A stretch of DNA of 64,000 nucleotides from Streptococcus constellatus (GCF_902167705.1 NZ_CABHMZ010000019.1:1-64000); one strand, 5' to 3'. Counted from the stretch's first letter, positions 18,391 through 27,444 are shown. Numbers and translations are program-made. The notes: generated from the sequence alone by a model not told the origin.

Positions 18391-19308
18391 TTAATGATAT
18401 AAAGCAGGTTTTCTATCTTGCTTATCGGTAAATGGAAGTCTTGGTTCACGAATTCTTTTTACATAATCAACTATTTCTTTTCCTTCATAGTCAAATTCTG
18501 CAACGGCAAAAAATTGATCATGATAAAAGAAAAATTTATAATGATTTTCAAATGCTTCCTTGAGCCATTTTTCTTTTGCAATGATAGAACGCATGGGATA
18601 ATCATCTACAGCAGCAACCCACACAGGCTTACGATGCGCGTGGGTTAAGAGCAAATCTGCCATATGGATCATCGTTTCCTTTCCCTGTTTCAGCAAAATA
18701 ATGCTATGACCATTGCTATGACCGCCCGTATGAACCAGTTGAATTTCTGGAATGACATTTAAATATTCAGTAAATGTCTCAACCTGATGTTGAATTGGTT
18801 CCCAATTTTCTCTGAGATACGTTCCTCGCGTTCGATTGTTTGGATTCATCATTTCGTACCATTCAATGTCATTGACAAAAATCTTAGCGTTGGGAAAGGT
18901 TGAAACCAATTGATTATTCTCATCTAGTTTCGTTAAACCACCAGAATGATCGTGGTGCATGTGGGTCATCAACACATAAGAAATATCTTCAGGAGTTAGA
19001 CCTAAAATTTCTAAACTTTCCTCAATTCTGCTTTCAGACAGAATTCCTAGATTTCGTCTCTGTTTATCAGAAAGTTTAGCAGTATTAAAACTTGCATCAA
19101 TTAAATAATTTTTGTTCTTGTATTGAATCAATATTGGATCAGTTAACTCAATCATCATATTTTCTTCAGTTGTTGGATAATAGCGTGACCAAACAACTTT
19201 TGGCACAGGACCAAACAAGGTACCTGCATCCGTCATTTTATCAGCTCCACGTAACCAAGTCAATTTCATGTCTCCAAATTGATACTCTTGTAGAGTGAGT
19301 TTTGTCAT
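18391..19308 (-). CDS. MBL-fold hydrolase, YtnP-like lactonase
   Basis: Metallo-beta-lactamase fold with the dizinc motif LMTHMHHDHSGG (HxHxDH) and later His/Asp ligands in VHTGGHSNGHS and MIHMADLLLTH. The N-terminus (KLTWLRGADKMTDAGTLFGPVPKVVWSR, shown in two parts on the protein) resembles Bacillus YtnP, a quorum-quenching lactonase. 305 aa. Last gene of the lysR - acyl-CoA dehydrogenase-like - lactonase unit, 3 bases after the preceding gene. Activity on N-acyl homoserine lactones or another lactone/thioester is inferred. A hydrolase for a CoA-pathway product is an alternative. Confidence 0.8.
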   Translation of the reverse strand: MTKLTLQEYQFGDMKLTWLRGADKMTDAGTLFGPVPKVVWSRYYPTTEENMMIELTDPILIQYKNKNYLIDASFNTAKLSDKQRRNLGILSESRIEESLEILGLTPEDISYVLMTHMHHDHSGGLTKLDENNQLVSTFPNAKIFVNDIEWYEMMNPNNRTRGTYLRENWEPIQHQVETFTEYLNVIPEIQLVHTGGHSNGHSIILLKQGKETMIHMADLLLTHAHRKPVWVAAVDDYPMRSIIAKEKWLKEAFENHYKFFFYHDQFFAVAEFDYEGKEIVDYVKRIREPRLPFTDKQDRKPALYH

Positions 19309-19311
19309 TTA

Positions 19312-20424
19312 TTACTCCTTTAGCCATCTTTCGGCAATTTCTCGTCTAATCGAATTTCCAGACCGACCATAATTTTCAATAGTTTTAGCGTCTTGTAAAT
19401 AACGTCTGATATTGATTTTATCAAACTTTTGAAAAGGCCCGATAAGTCTAATAATTTCATCGGATATTTCAATTGCCACTTTAGTTGTGTATAATTTTAT
19501 GCGAGAAACAAATTTTGCATCTTCTTCTATCTGACTAGGATAGGAGGCAAAATAAGCTTCTGCCGAGCATAGTTTATTATATAAATCAGCAAACTTATTT
19601 TGGTGAACCTCGACATCAATCAAGCGTTTACCAAATTCTCTTTTCACTTTTGCAAATTCAATTCCTTTCTTAAAAGCCCCCTCAGCAATCCCTAACGCAA
19701 TAGCACTTAATCCAAGTTGCATATTTTTGATTATATTCGCGAATTGGATATCTCCAAGCAATTCACCTCCCAGCAAAGCATGCTGTGGAAGAAAGACATT
19801 TTCTAAAGTAACTGAACTCAAAGGAAGGCCTATTAACCCTGGCTTTTCAATTTGTTCACCAATAAGAACATTTGAATCATTCGGATCAACAATAAAGAGT
19901 CCGTACTTCTCCTTCTTACCTTGTTCTTTTACTTTTGCCAAAATCAACAACATATCTGCAACACTACTATTAGAAATCATAGCTTTTTTTCCTGAGAGAT
20001 ACCAGCCCTGCTCGGTTTTTGTCGCATAAGTTTCAAGATCTTCCAGTCCATTTAGGTGCTTATACTCACAAAATCCCAGACCTGCTATATAGTTGCCTTT
20101 CAGTAATTTTTCAAGGTATAATTCCTTTTGCTCTGTTGTCCCAAAATTTAAAATAGAATAGATACCATAGCAACCTTGGGTTAATAAAATAGCTGAAAGA
20201 GCAGCAAATTCATTCGCAATTTTTCGGATAAATGTGATGAAATCAGAACTCAAGGTGTGATTTTTTTCAGATAAAATAGGCGAAAATATCTTTATATCAT
20301 TCGCTAAATCATCCCATATCTCTCTTGGGAAATAATGTGACTCATCATATTCTCTTACATAGTTTCTGATTGCTGTATTGACATAGGAATCAAGCATCAT
20401 TGCTGTAGTGCTATTTTTTGACAT
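19312..20424 (-). CDS. Acyl-CoA dehydrogenase homologue, likely non-classical
   Basis: Acyl-CoA dehydrogenase fold: FAALSAILLTQGCYGIYSI (alpha domain), GLGFCEYKHLNGLEDLETYA and GWYLSGKKAMISNSSVADM (beta domain), QLGLSAIALGIAEGAFKKGI and EFGKRLIDVEVHQNKFADL (C-terminal domain). Classical enzymes have a catalytic Glu in IYEGT near the C-terminus; the matching stretch here reads ENYGRSGNSIRR, with no Glu at that place. It may use another base (as isovaleryl-type enzymes do), or be a flavin-binding or regulatory paralogue. 370 aa. Between lysR and the lactonase, with 22 and 3 bases spacing. Confidence 0.75.
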   Translation of the reverse strand: MSKNSTTAMMLDSYVNTAIRNYVREYDESHYFPREIWDDLANDIKIFSPILSEKNHTLSSDFITFIRKIANEFAALSAILLTQGCYGIYSILNFGTTEQKELYLEKLLKGNYIAGLGFCEYKHLNGLEDLETYATKTEQGWYLSGKKAMISNSSVADMLLILAKVKEQGKKEKYGLFIVDPNDSNVLIGEQIEKPGLIGLPLSSVTLENVFLPQHALLGGELLGDIQFANIIKNMQLGLSAIALGIAEGAFKKGIEFAKVKREFGKRLIDVEVHQNKFADLYNKLCSAEAYFASYPSQIEEDAKFVSRIKLYTTKVAIEISDEIIRLIGPFQKFDKINIRRYLQDAKTIENYGRSGNSIRREIAERWLKE

Positions 20425-20446
20425 TGATTCTCTCCTTTATTAAGTA

Positions 20447-21355
20447 TCAAGGCTCTGAAATAGGCTGATAATAATCTTTTAAAAGTTCTTCATAAACATA
20501 TGCTTCAACTTCATTATAATTTGTTTTATAAGGTCTGCAGAACCAAATATTAAATGGTATAGGATCTTTAAAACGGACAACTTTAAATTTATCTTTATCT
20601 ACAAAGTATTCTACTGGACGAGGTAAAATGGCAATCATATCGTTTTTATAAGTAGACTCTGTTAAAAAGTCCCATGTCGATGATAAATATGTAAAATTCG
20701 TTTTAATTTTTTTATTTTTTAATTTCTCTGTTATCAATTCATAAGTGGTAAATGATTTATTAAATGTTGCTAAATCATAAGCGGCGATATCTTTCCATTC
20801 TAGAAATTCTTTCTCTGCTAAAGGATGATTTTTATCCATATAAGCTGCATATTCATCGACTTGTATGATGTATTGCTCGTATTTTTTGGTATCCAAACTA
20901 GTTGGTTCAATCAATAAAACAAAATTCAGATCACCTTCGACAAATTTTTGGCGTAAATCCTTACTGCCTCCCTCTACGACTTGAATATTGATGTGTGGAT
21001 TATCCTTTAAAAATTTAGGAAGAGCACTAGCAAAGTAAACGCGTAAAACCAAAGAAGGAATACCTAAGCTAATGGTTCCTTTTTGTTTTTGAGCTTCCAT
21101 ATGAATCATGGACTGCATTTCTTCATGGCGATTGACAATTTCGGTAGCAAATCGATAAATTTTCCCACCAGCTTCTGTCAGACTTTCTAGTCTTCCATTT
21201 CTACGATTAAAAAGCTGAAGTCCTTCAGTAGTTTCAAAATTTGTGACAAATTGACTCAAAGCAGATTGACTAATATGAATTTTTTTAGCAGCAATCGAAA
21301 GATTACATCCGCATTCGACGATATTAATAAAGTAAGTCATTTGAATAATATCCAT
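20447..21355 (-). CDS. LysR-family transcriptional regulator
   Basis: N-terminal winged HTH (MTYFINIVECGCNLSIAAKKIHISQSALSQFV, read as ECGCNLSIAAKKIHISQSAL at its centre) and a substrate-binding effector domain (GTISLGIPSLVLRVYFASAL onwards). Start at 21355 (MDIIQMTYF) lies 8 bases after AGGAGA; 302 aa. It precedes the ACAD-like and lactonase genes and lies just downstream of the CoA-transferase genes, so it probably controls the island. LysR proteins often act on divergent neighbours, but here none is divergent. Confidence 0.9.
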   Translation of the reverse strand: MDIIQMTYFINIVECGCNLSIAAKKIHISQSALSQFVTNFETTEGLQLFNRRNGRLESLTEAGGKIYRFATEIVNRHEEMQSMIHMEAQKQKGTISLGIPSLVLRVYFASALPKFLKDNPHINIQVVEGGSKDLRQKFVEGDLNFVLLIEPTSLDTKKYEQYIIQVDEYAAYMDKNHPLAEKEFLEWKDIAAYDLATFNKSFTTYELITEKLKNKKIKTNFTYLSSTWDFLTESTYKNDMIAILPRPVEYFVDKDKFKVVRFKDPIPFNIWFCRPYKTNYNEVEAYVYEELLKDYYQPISEP

Positions 21356-21409
21356 GTTAATCATCTCCTATCTTTCAATATTTTGTAATATAATTGTCAG
21401 GAATAAAAT

Positions 21410-21445
21410 AGCAACTGATCTTTTTAATGCAGATGAACAGTTGCT
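21410..21445 (-). terminator. Terminator after CoA-transferase genes
   Basis: 8-bp stem AGCAACTG/CAGTTGCT with a 20-base loop, followed on the minus strand by ATTTTAT. Separates the crt-atoDA unit from the lysR unit. Confidence 0.6.
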
Positions 21446-21543
21446 AATATTTTGATTAAAAACTTATCATCGATAAAGTTAGTTATAAGCATATAGTAAC
21501 ACACTTTATGGCAAACAGTAGCTATATTTGCTTGATATTTTAA

Positions 21544-22197
21544 CTAGATAGACATTGTTTTTAAGTCATCTGACACGATTACTTCTCCTTCTGTCTTTTC
21601 AAGAACTTCTTCCAAAGAGACATCAGGAGCTAATTCTTTCAAAAGGAACTTCCCATCTTGAAAGCCAAATACTGCTAATTCTGTAATGACCAAATCCAAA
21701 ACTCCTTTAGCTGATAATGGCAGTGTGCATTCTTTCAGCAGTTTTGATTTGCCGTCAACGGTAGTATGTTGGATGGCCGCGATAACCCTTTTGGCACCAA
21801 CTAGAAGATCCATAGCTCCTCCCATTCCTGGAGCAAACTTATCGGGGATAATCCAGTTTGCAATACTACCATCTTGGCTAACTTCTAACGCTCCTAAAAC
21901 TGTAGCATCAACGTGGCCTCCACGAATAATGGCAAACGAAGTTTGAAGGTCAAATAAAGATGCTCCTGGTAAAAGAGTGATGGGTGCTCCCCCAGAATTT
22001 GCCAGATTGGCATTGTAGTTTTCTTTTGTCGGTGTTTCACCAAAGCGAAGAGCACCATTTTCTGCTTGAAGGATAACATTCACGCCTTTGGGAATATAAT
22101 CAGCAGAAGCATTTGGAATACCAAATCCAAGGTTGATGACATCTCCATCTTTAAATTCAAGTGCCACACGTCTTGCAATAATTTCTTTTGATTTCAT
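21544..22197 (-). CDS. atoA: CoA-transferase subunit B (acetoacetate/butyrate type)
   Basis: Beta subunit of a family I 3-oxoacid CoA-transferase. Catalytic Glu in ILQAENGALRFG (about residue 46), preceded by DVINLGFGIPN; PDKFAPGMGGAMDLLVGAKR follows. 217 aa, normal. It starts 1 base after the subunit A stop. Swaps CoA between acetoacetate, butyrate or similar acids and acetyl-/succinyl-CoA; the acid substrate cannot be fixed. Known as AtoA, ScoB or CtfB in other bacteria. Confidence 0.92.
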   Translation of the reverse strand: MKSKEIIARRVALEFKDGDVINLGFGIPNASADYIPKGVNVILQAENGALRFGETPTKENYNANLANSGGAPITLLPGASLFDLQTSFAIIRGGHVDATVLGALEVSQDGSIANWIIPDKFAPGMGGAMDLLVGAKRVIAAIQHTTVDGKSKLLKECTLPLSAKGVLDLVITELAVFGFQDGKFLLKELAPDVSLEEVLEKTEGEVIVSDDLKTMSI

Positions 22198-22198
22198 A

Positions 22199-22921
22199 TT
22201 ACATTACCCCTGCCAATTTTTTTGTCTCCATCCAGAGGTCACCCATCATTTTATGATGTTCTTTAGAAGTTAAGCTTTTAACAACATAGTCTACAAGAAT
22301 TCCAGGAATGTATATATCGTTGGGATCAATTTCACCAACTTCAACAATTTCATTTGTTTCAACAATCACTATATCAGCTGCAAGAGCCAGCTGCAATGAA
22401 ATATTTTTAGTTGTTCCATCGATATATAAATTACCATATTTGTCTGACTTGGTAGCTTTAATCAAAGCAACATCGATTTTCAAAGGATCATAAACAAGAT
22501 ATTCTCTGCCGTTGCGAGATACTTTTTCATAATCATTTTCCAAAATGGTACCTACACCAGTAGGAGTCAAGACGGCCCCCAAACCGGCTCCAGCAGCGTG
22601 AAGCCGTTCTACCACAGTTCCCATTGGTGTGAATTCAACTTCCATATCACCACTAAAGTATTCATGCTGTACTGCGGCAGAAGTTCCCACATGAGCTGCG
22701 ATATATTTTTTTACTTGGTGGTTTTCACATAAACGACCAACACCCACTTCTTTACCTGGTTGTGAGGTTACCACCGATACTATTGTTAAGTTTTGTTGAT
22801 GTTGTCGAACCAATTCTTCAATAAGTTCAAATGGTTCACCTACTCCAAGAAACCCCGATATCCCCACTATATCTTCGGATTTAATATTAGAAATCGCTTC
22901 TGATAATGTTACAATTTGCAT
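22199..22921 (-). CDS. atoD: CoA-transferase subunit A
   Basis: Alpha subunit of the two-subunit CoA-transferase. The usual glycine loop appears as GISGFLGVGEPFELIEEL (typical GGFGLCGxPE in homologues), with PTGVGTILE, REYLVYDPLKIDVALIKATK and DKYGNLYI. 240 aa. Between crt (18 bases) and atoA (1 base), so translationally linked to its partner. Confidence 0.9.
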   Translation of the reverse strand: MQIVTLSEAISNIKSEDIVGISGFLGVGEPFELIEELVRQHQQNLTIVSVVTSQPGKEVGVGRLCENHQVKKYIAAHVGTSAAVQHEYFSGDMEVEFTPMGTVVERLHAAGAGLGAVLTPTGVGTILENDYEKVSRNGREYLVYDPLKIDVALIKATKSDKYGNLYIDGTTKNISLQLALAADIVIVETNEIVEVGEIDPNDIYIPGILVDYVVKSLTSKEHHKMMGDLWMETKKLAGVM

Positions 22922-22939
22922 ACCAATATCTCCACTTAT

Positions 22940-23719
22940 TTACTTACGATTGAAAACAGGTTTGCGCTTTTCTACAAAAGCACGCATCCCTTCTACTTTG
23001 TCCTCTGTAGAGAATAATAATGCTTCCGCTTCGGTTTCGAGTCTAATAGCATTTTTAAGTGGAAGTTCAGAGCCAACCTGAATAACATGTTTAGCTTTTT
23101 CTACTGCTAACGGTGCATTCTTCATCATTGCAGCCGCCAATTCTTCAGCTGAAGTTAACAGTTCTTCTGCAGAAACCAACTTGTTAAGAATCCCCAGTTC
23201 ATAGGCTTCTTGACCTTTCACTGTACGAGCAGTGAAAATCAATTCTTTCGTACGGCTTGTTCCAATTAAACGAGACATACGTTGAGTACCAGCGAATCCC
23301 GGAATAATGCCCAAGCCAACTTCTGGAAAGCCAACGACCGTTTTTTCAAATCCAACACGGATATCTGCCGAAAGCGCTAACTCCATTCCACCTCCAAGTG
23401 CGTACCCATTGAGTACTGCAATTGTTGGTTGGCGTAAGTCAGAAAGTCGAGTAAAAGTATTGTTTGCAAATGTCATATATTCAAAAGCTTGAATTGGCGA
23501 CATCAAGTCCATTTCTTTAATATCAGCCCCAGCTACAAATGCTTTTTCTCCTGCCCCTGTTATAATCACAACACGAATTTCTTCACTTTGTTCAACTTGA
23601 TCAAGAACATCATTCAAATCAGTTAATACCTGAAAACTCAAAGCATTTAATGCTTCAGGACGATTGATAGTAATGTAGCCGATTCTGTTTTTTACTTCTA
23701 GTAAAACAGTTTTACTCAT
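22940..23719 (-). CDS. crt: Enoyl-CoA hydratase / crotonase
   Basis: Hydrates crotonyl-CoA or other short 2-enoyl-CoA. Crotonase fold: ITINRPEALNALS, AFVAGADIKEM (oxyanion hole), LNGYALGGGMELALSADIRV, and PEVGLGIIPGFAGTQRMSRL with the catalytic Glu region. Start at 23719 (MSKTVLLEV) behind AGGAG at 8 bases; 259 aa. First gene of crt-atoD-atoA with its own promoter at 23782-23754. Confidence 0.93.
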   Translation of the reverse strand: MSKTVLLEVKNRIGYITINRPEALNALSFQVLTDLNDVLDQVEQSEEIRVVIITGAGEKAFVAGADIKEMDLMSPIQAFEYMTFANNTFTRLSDLRQPTIAVLNGYALGGGMELALSADIRVGFEKTVVGFPEVGLGIIPGFAGTQRMSRLIGTSRTKELIFTARTVKGQEAYELGILNKLVSAEELLTSAEELAAAMMKNAPLAVEKAKHVIQVGSELPLKNAIRLETEAEALLFSTEDKVEGMRAFVEKRKPVFNRK

Positions 23720-23753
23720 TTTAATGCTCCTACTTATAAAATTTGAATTATTA

Positions 23754-23782
23754 AGTATAGTGTCAACAAATACTTGAACCAA
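23754..23782 (-). promoter_or_regulatory. Promoter of crt-atoDA
   Basis: Minus strand TTGGTT (23782-23777), 17-base spacer, TATACT (23759-23754), 34 bases before the crt start. Confidence 0.55.
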
Positions 23783-23844
23783 AAATGTAAGAGCTTACAA
23801 TGCTATGATATCTCATTTTTCTACTCTCGTCTACTTAATCTTAA

Positions 23845-23881
23845 TTTATAATTCTATAAGTTGAACTTATAGAATTATAAA
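23845..23881. repeat. 37-bp perfect palindrome, operator-like
   Basis: 18-bp arms (TTTATAATTCTATAAGTT and its exact complement) around a single central G at 23863. It lies about 63 bases upstream of the crt promoter and after the thl terminator. No U-tract fits a terminator as well as the next hairpin does. The size and symmetry fit a dimeric regulator site, or a cruciform. Confidence 0.6.
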
Positions 23882-23913
23882 AAATTCTAAGACCTTTCTG
23901 ATTCTCGGAACAA

Positions 23914-23962
23914 AAAACAAATTCTATTAAGAATCAGAAACATCTTAAATAGAATTTGTTTT
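23914..23962 (-). terminator. Terminator after thl
   Basis: Long A/T-rich hairpin, AACAAATTCTATT-AAG paired with CTTAAATAGAATTTGTT (one bulge), loop about 12 bases, followed on the minus strand by TTTTTTG. Closes the acd-hbd-thl unit. Confidence 0.7.
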
Positions 23963-24010
23963 ACAGAGTAAAAAATCAAATGGTAAATTAAATTTAGTAG
24001 GTAATTATTT

Positions 24011-25189
24011 TTAACGTTCTACAATGACTGCTGTGCCCATTCCACCACCGATACAGAGAGTTGCAAGGCCACGTTTGGCATCACGTTTTTCCATTTCATG
24101 CAATAAAGTAACCAGAATACGACAGCCTGATGCTCCGATAGGGTGTCCAAGCGCAATAGCACCGCCATTTACATTGACTTTTTCTGGGTCCAGATTTAAC
24201 TCTTTTCCAACAGCACATGCTTGAGCTGCAAATGCTTCATTGGATTCAATTAAATCGAGATCTTCAACCGCAAAACCGCCTTTTTCAAGCGCTTTACGAG
24301 AAGCATAAATTGGTCCACAACCCATAATTTTTGGATCTAATCCTGCACTTGCATAGGATTTTATAGTTGCCAAAACAGGAATGCCCAGTTCTTTTGCTTT
24401 TTCTGAACTCATGACAACAACTGCTGCCGCTCCGTCATTGATCCCAGAAGCATTACCCGCTGTGACAGTTCCGCCTTCCTTAAAGACAGGGCGTAATTTA
24501 GCCAAACCTTCTAGTGAGGCATCTTTTCTTGGAAATTCATCTGTATCAAAAATAACTGGTTCGCCTTTTCTTTGTGGAATAACCACTGGAACAATTTCTT
24601 CTTTGAAACGTCCAGCTTCTATGGCAGCTACAGCACGTTGTTGTGATTGAACTGCAAAGGCATCTTGAACTTCACGAGAAATATCATACTGCTCTGCTAC
24701 ATTTTCAGCAGTAATACCCATATGGAAACCACCAAAAGCATCTGATAAGCCATCACGAATCATAGTATCAACAACTTTAGAGTCTCCCATACGAGAACCC
24801 CAACGTTGATTTTGCAGTACGTATGGTGCTTGACTCATATTTTCTGCACCACCTGCTACGATAATATCTGCATCTCCGCATAGAATAGCTTGAACTGCCA
24901 ACTGAACAGTTTTAAGCCCTGAACCACATACTTTATTCACTGTAAACGCTGGGGAAGAGACTGGAATACCCGCATTGACACTCATTTGGCGTGCCACATT
25001 CTGACCAAGACCTGCTCCTAAGACATTCCCCATGATGACTTCATCAACTTGTTCTGCTTTCAAATTTGCGCGTTCCAGCGCACTTTTGATAACCAAACTT
25101 CCCAAATCAACAGCTGAAATATTTTTCAAACTTCCACCAAAAGAACCTAATGGTGTACGAACTGCTGATACAATAACTGCTTCTTTCAT
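24011..25189 (-). CDS. thlA: Acetyl-CoA acetyltransferase (thiolase)
   Basis: Condenses two acetyl-CoA to acetoacetyl-CoA or does the reverse. Active-site Cys in [17 protein letters not shown] (about 88), [16 protein letters not shown], catalytic His in [18 protein letters not shown], and the second Cys in [12 protein letters not shown]. 392 aa, usual for biosynthetic/degradative thiolase II. It starts 15 bases after the hbd stop. With hbd and crt it completes the C4 acyl-CoA interconversion. Confidence 0.95.
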   Translation of the reverse strand: MKEAVIVSAVRTPLGSFGGSLKNISAVDLGSLVIKSALERANLKAEQVDEVIMGNVLGAGLGQNVARQMSVNAGIPVSSPAFTVNKVCGSGLKTVQLAVQAILCGDADIIVAGGAENMSQAPYVLQNQRWGSRMGDSKVVDTMIRDGLSDAFGGFHMGITAENVAEQYDISREVQDAFAVQSQQRAVAAIEAGRFKEEIVPVVIPQRKGEPVIFDTDEFPRKDASLEGLAKLRPVFKEGGTVTAGNASGINDGAAAVVVMSSEKAKELGIPVLATIKSYASAGLDPKIMGCGPIYASRKALEKGGFAVEDLDLIESNEAFAAQACAVGKELNLDPEKVNVNGGAIALGHPIGASGCRILVTLLHEMEKRDAKRGLATLCIGGGMGTAVIVER

Positions 25190-25204
25190 TTCTTGCTCCT
25201 CATC

Positions 25205-26053
25205 TTAGTATTTAAAAAAACCTTCCTTAGTCTTACGTCCAAGTTTATTAGCTTCAACCATTTTTTTCAACAATGGAGCAGGACGATATTTCGGATCACC
25301 AAATCCATTATTCAACACTCCCATAATAGCTAAGCAAACATCCAAACCAATCAAATCAGCTAATGCTAATGGTCCAATAGGATGGTTGGCTCCGAGTTTC
25401 ATAGCTTCATCAATTTCTTCAGCCGATGCTACTCCTTCTCCAAGAATGAAAATAGCTTCATTGATCATAGGAATCAAGACGCGATTAACGACAAAACCAT
25501 AAGAATCTCTAACATCAACTGCTGTTTTACCGATTTTTTCAGTCAATTCACGAACAGTTTTAACTACTTCTTCTGATGTTTGAAGTGCTTTGATCACTTC
25601 GACCAATTTCATAACGGGAGCAGGGTTAAAGAAATGCATACCAATAACTCGTTCTTGATGCACTGTTGCTGCAGCAATGTCAGTAATTGACAAAGATGAT
25701 GTATTTGACGCTAAAATTGTTTCTGGTGTTGTTAATTCATCTAATTGTTTAAAGATACTCAGCTTGATGTCTCGATTTTCAGTAGCTGCTTCAATAACTA
25801 ACTGAACATTTTTTGCATCTTCGTATGAGGTTGAGGGAATCAACTTACTCAAAATACTATTTTTATCAGCTTCTGACAGACGACCTTTCTCAACAGAGCG
25901 TGTCAATTGCTTGGTAATATTTCCGATTCCTCTTTCAACGAATTCTTCTTTAATATCGTTCAAATACACCGTAAAGCCTGATTGTGCAAAAACTTGCGCA
26001 ATACCGCTTCCCATTTGACCTGATCCGATAATCATCACTTTTGAAATATTCAA
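25205..26053 (-). CDS. hbd: 3-hydroxybutyryl-CoA dehydrogenase
   Basis: NAD(P)-dependent enzyme linking acetoacetyl-CoA and 3-hydroxybutyryl-CoA. Rossmann motif MIIGSGQMGSGIAQVFAQSG, catalytic signature HFFNPAPVMKLVEVI, and a C-terminal domain with DSYGFVVNRVLIPMINEA and GANHPIGPLALADLIGLD. 282 aa is exactly the clostridial Hbd length. Second gene of acd-hbd-thl; a hairpin in the 94-base gap may tune its level relative to acd. Confidence 0.95.
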   Translation of the reverse strand: MNISKVMIIGSGQMGSGIAQVFAQSGFTVYLNDIKEEFVERGIGNITKQLTRSVEKGRLSEADKNSILSKLIPSTSYEDAKNVQLVIEAATENRDIKLSIFKQLDELTTPETILASNTSSLSITDIAAATVHQERVIGMHFFNPAPVMKLVEVIKALQTSEEVVKTVRELTEKIGKTAVDVRDSYGFVVNRVLIPMINEAIFILGEGVASAEEIDEAMKLGANHPIGPLALADLIGLDVCLAIMGVLNNGFGDPKYRPAPLLKKMVEANKLGRKTKEGFFKY

Positions 26054-26102
26054 TTTTTTCTCCTATTCAATATTAACATTAAAAAAACTAAAATGAAAGA
26101 AT

Positions 26103-26138
26103 AGGAACGATTGATGATCATACTCTCCAATCGCTCCT
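26103..26138 (-). terminator. Intercistronic hairpin between acd and hbd
   Basis: 11-bp stem (AGGAACGATTG / CAATCGCTCCT, one G-U pair in RNA), 14-base loop, with ATTCTTTCATTTTAG then a T-run on the minus strand. It looks like a leaky terminator or an mRNA-stabilising hairpin for the acd message. Confidence 0.55.
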
Positions 26139-26147
26139 GATTCGTCA

Positions 26148-27356
26148 TTATACAAATGCACCTAATCCAGTGATTTCACGACCAACAATCAAAGCGTTAA
26201 TCTCATGAGAACCTTCATAAGTATATACAGCTTCTGCATCAGCAAAGAAACGTGCAACATCGGTTTCAAGAGTAATTCCGTCACCTCCACATGCTTCACG
26301 AGCAAGCGCAACAGTTTCACGCATAACTAGTGAATTATGCATCTTAGCAAGGGCAGAATTTAGCATCAATTCATTGCCAGCTTCTTGCATCTCAGCAAGA
26401 CGAACTGAGTAAGCAATGGCTGCCACAGCATTCGCTTGCATTCTAGACAATTTTTCTTGAATGATTTGGAATTTAGCAACTGGACGTTTAAATTGTTGGC
26501 GGTTTGTAGTATATTTCAATGCTGCAACAAACGAACCGCAAGTTATACCCATGGCAATATGAGCAACATCCGCACGAGTAAATGTAAGAATACGAGCTAC
26601 ATCTTCAAATCCATTGATATGAACCAAACGGTCTGAATCTGGAACTTCAACATTTGTCATAGTGATATGACCATTTCGGACGCAACGAAGTGCTGTTTTA
26701 TGTTGGATGACTTCTACATCGTAACCAGGAGCTCCTTTACGAACGATAAAGCATTTAATTTTACCATCTGCAACGTCGCGAGCAAATACTGGAACAACGT
26801 CTGCTGTATCTGAACCACCAATCCAACGTTTTTCACCGTTAATAATCCATTTATCTCCAACGCGTTCAGCAGTTGTTGCAAGACCGCCTGTAATATCTGA
26901 ACCAGAAAGTGGTTCTGTCAAAGCAAAACATCCTTGCAAATCAAATGCCGCCAATTTAGGAAGAAATTCTTTTTGTTGGCGTTCATCACCACCAAGTAAA
27001 ATAGTGTTATAGCAAAGTCCGCCATGAACGGTATAGAAGGTAGCCATTGATGTATCAAAACGAGCGAGTTCTAAATACAAGAAAGCAATATAAAGTTCTG
27101 ATGGTTTGTAACTGCCTTCACGTCCTTCAAACAATTTAGGATTGTTCATAATTTGAGCACCTTTGGCAACTGCGTAAAATTGTTCAAATGGAAAATCAGG
27201 TTTTTCCCAATGTTCATTGATAACAGGACGAAGATGCTTTTCAATCAAACGACGAGTTTCTTGTAAGACTTCCGCTTCTCCTAATGTCAAACCATCTGCA
27301 TAATGGAAAAGATCTTCAGGATATAATTCACGTAAAATTTCTTCTTTGGTTGCCAT
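26148..27356 (-). CDS. Acyl-CoA dehydrogenase
   Basis: FAD enzyme making 2-enoyl-CoA. Motifs: GCFALTEPLSGSDI and KWIINGEKRWIGGSDTADV (FAD/substrate loops), RQQFKRPVAKFQIIQEKLSRM, REACGGDGITLE, and AEAVYTYEGSHEINALIVGR with the YEG catalytic Glu intact. 402 aa; the sequence style is closest to glutaryl-CoA/long-form dehydrogenases. No electron-transfer flavoprotein genes are in the window, so the electron acceptor is unknown. First gene of acd-hbd-thl, with two cre-like sites at the promoter. Confidence 0.9.
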   Translation of the reverse strand: MATKEEILRELYPEDLFHYADGLTLGEAEVLQETRRLIEKHLRPVINEHWEKPDFPFEQFYAVAKGAQIMNNPKLFEGREGSYKPSELYIAFLYLELARFDTSMATFYTVHGGLCYNTILLGGDERQQKEFLPKLAAFDLQGCFALTEPLSGSDITGGLATTAERVGDKWIINGEKRWIGGSDTADVVPVFARDVADGKIKCFIVRKGAPGYDVEVIQHKTALRCVRNGHITMTNVEVPDSDRLVHINGFEDVARILTFTRADVAHIAMGITCGSFVAALKYTTNRQQFKRPVAKFQIIQEKLSRMQANAVAAIAYSVRLAEMQEAGNELMLNSALAKMHNSLVMRETVALAREACGGDGITLETDVARFFADAEAVYTYEGSHEINALIVGREITGLGAFV

Positions 27357-27384
27357 AGTATGGACTCCTTTGTATATAATATTA

Positions 27385-27398
27385 TAAGAGCGCTTTCA
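27385..27398 (-). promoter_or_regulatory. CcpA cre-like site overlapping acd promoter
   Basis: Minus strand TGAAAGCGCTCTTA, one mismatch from the TGWAANCGNTNWCA consensus. It overlaps the TATAAT at 27386-27381, the likely acd -10, a position that would repress. Confidence 0.6.
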
Positions 27399-27416
27399 TT
27401 TTTAAGGCTCAGTATT

Positions 27417-27430
27417 TGTTGACGCTTTCA
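27417..27430 (-). promoter_or_regulatory. Second cre-like site upstream of acd
   Basis: Minus strand TGAAAGCGTCAACA, one mismatch from consensus, 32 bases from the first site (about three helical turns). It also lies 14 bases upstream of the extended -10 of the divergent reductase gene. Confidence 0.55.
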
Positions 27431-27444
27431 TTTTATATCGAACA

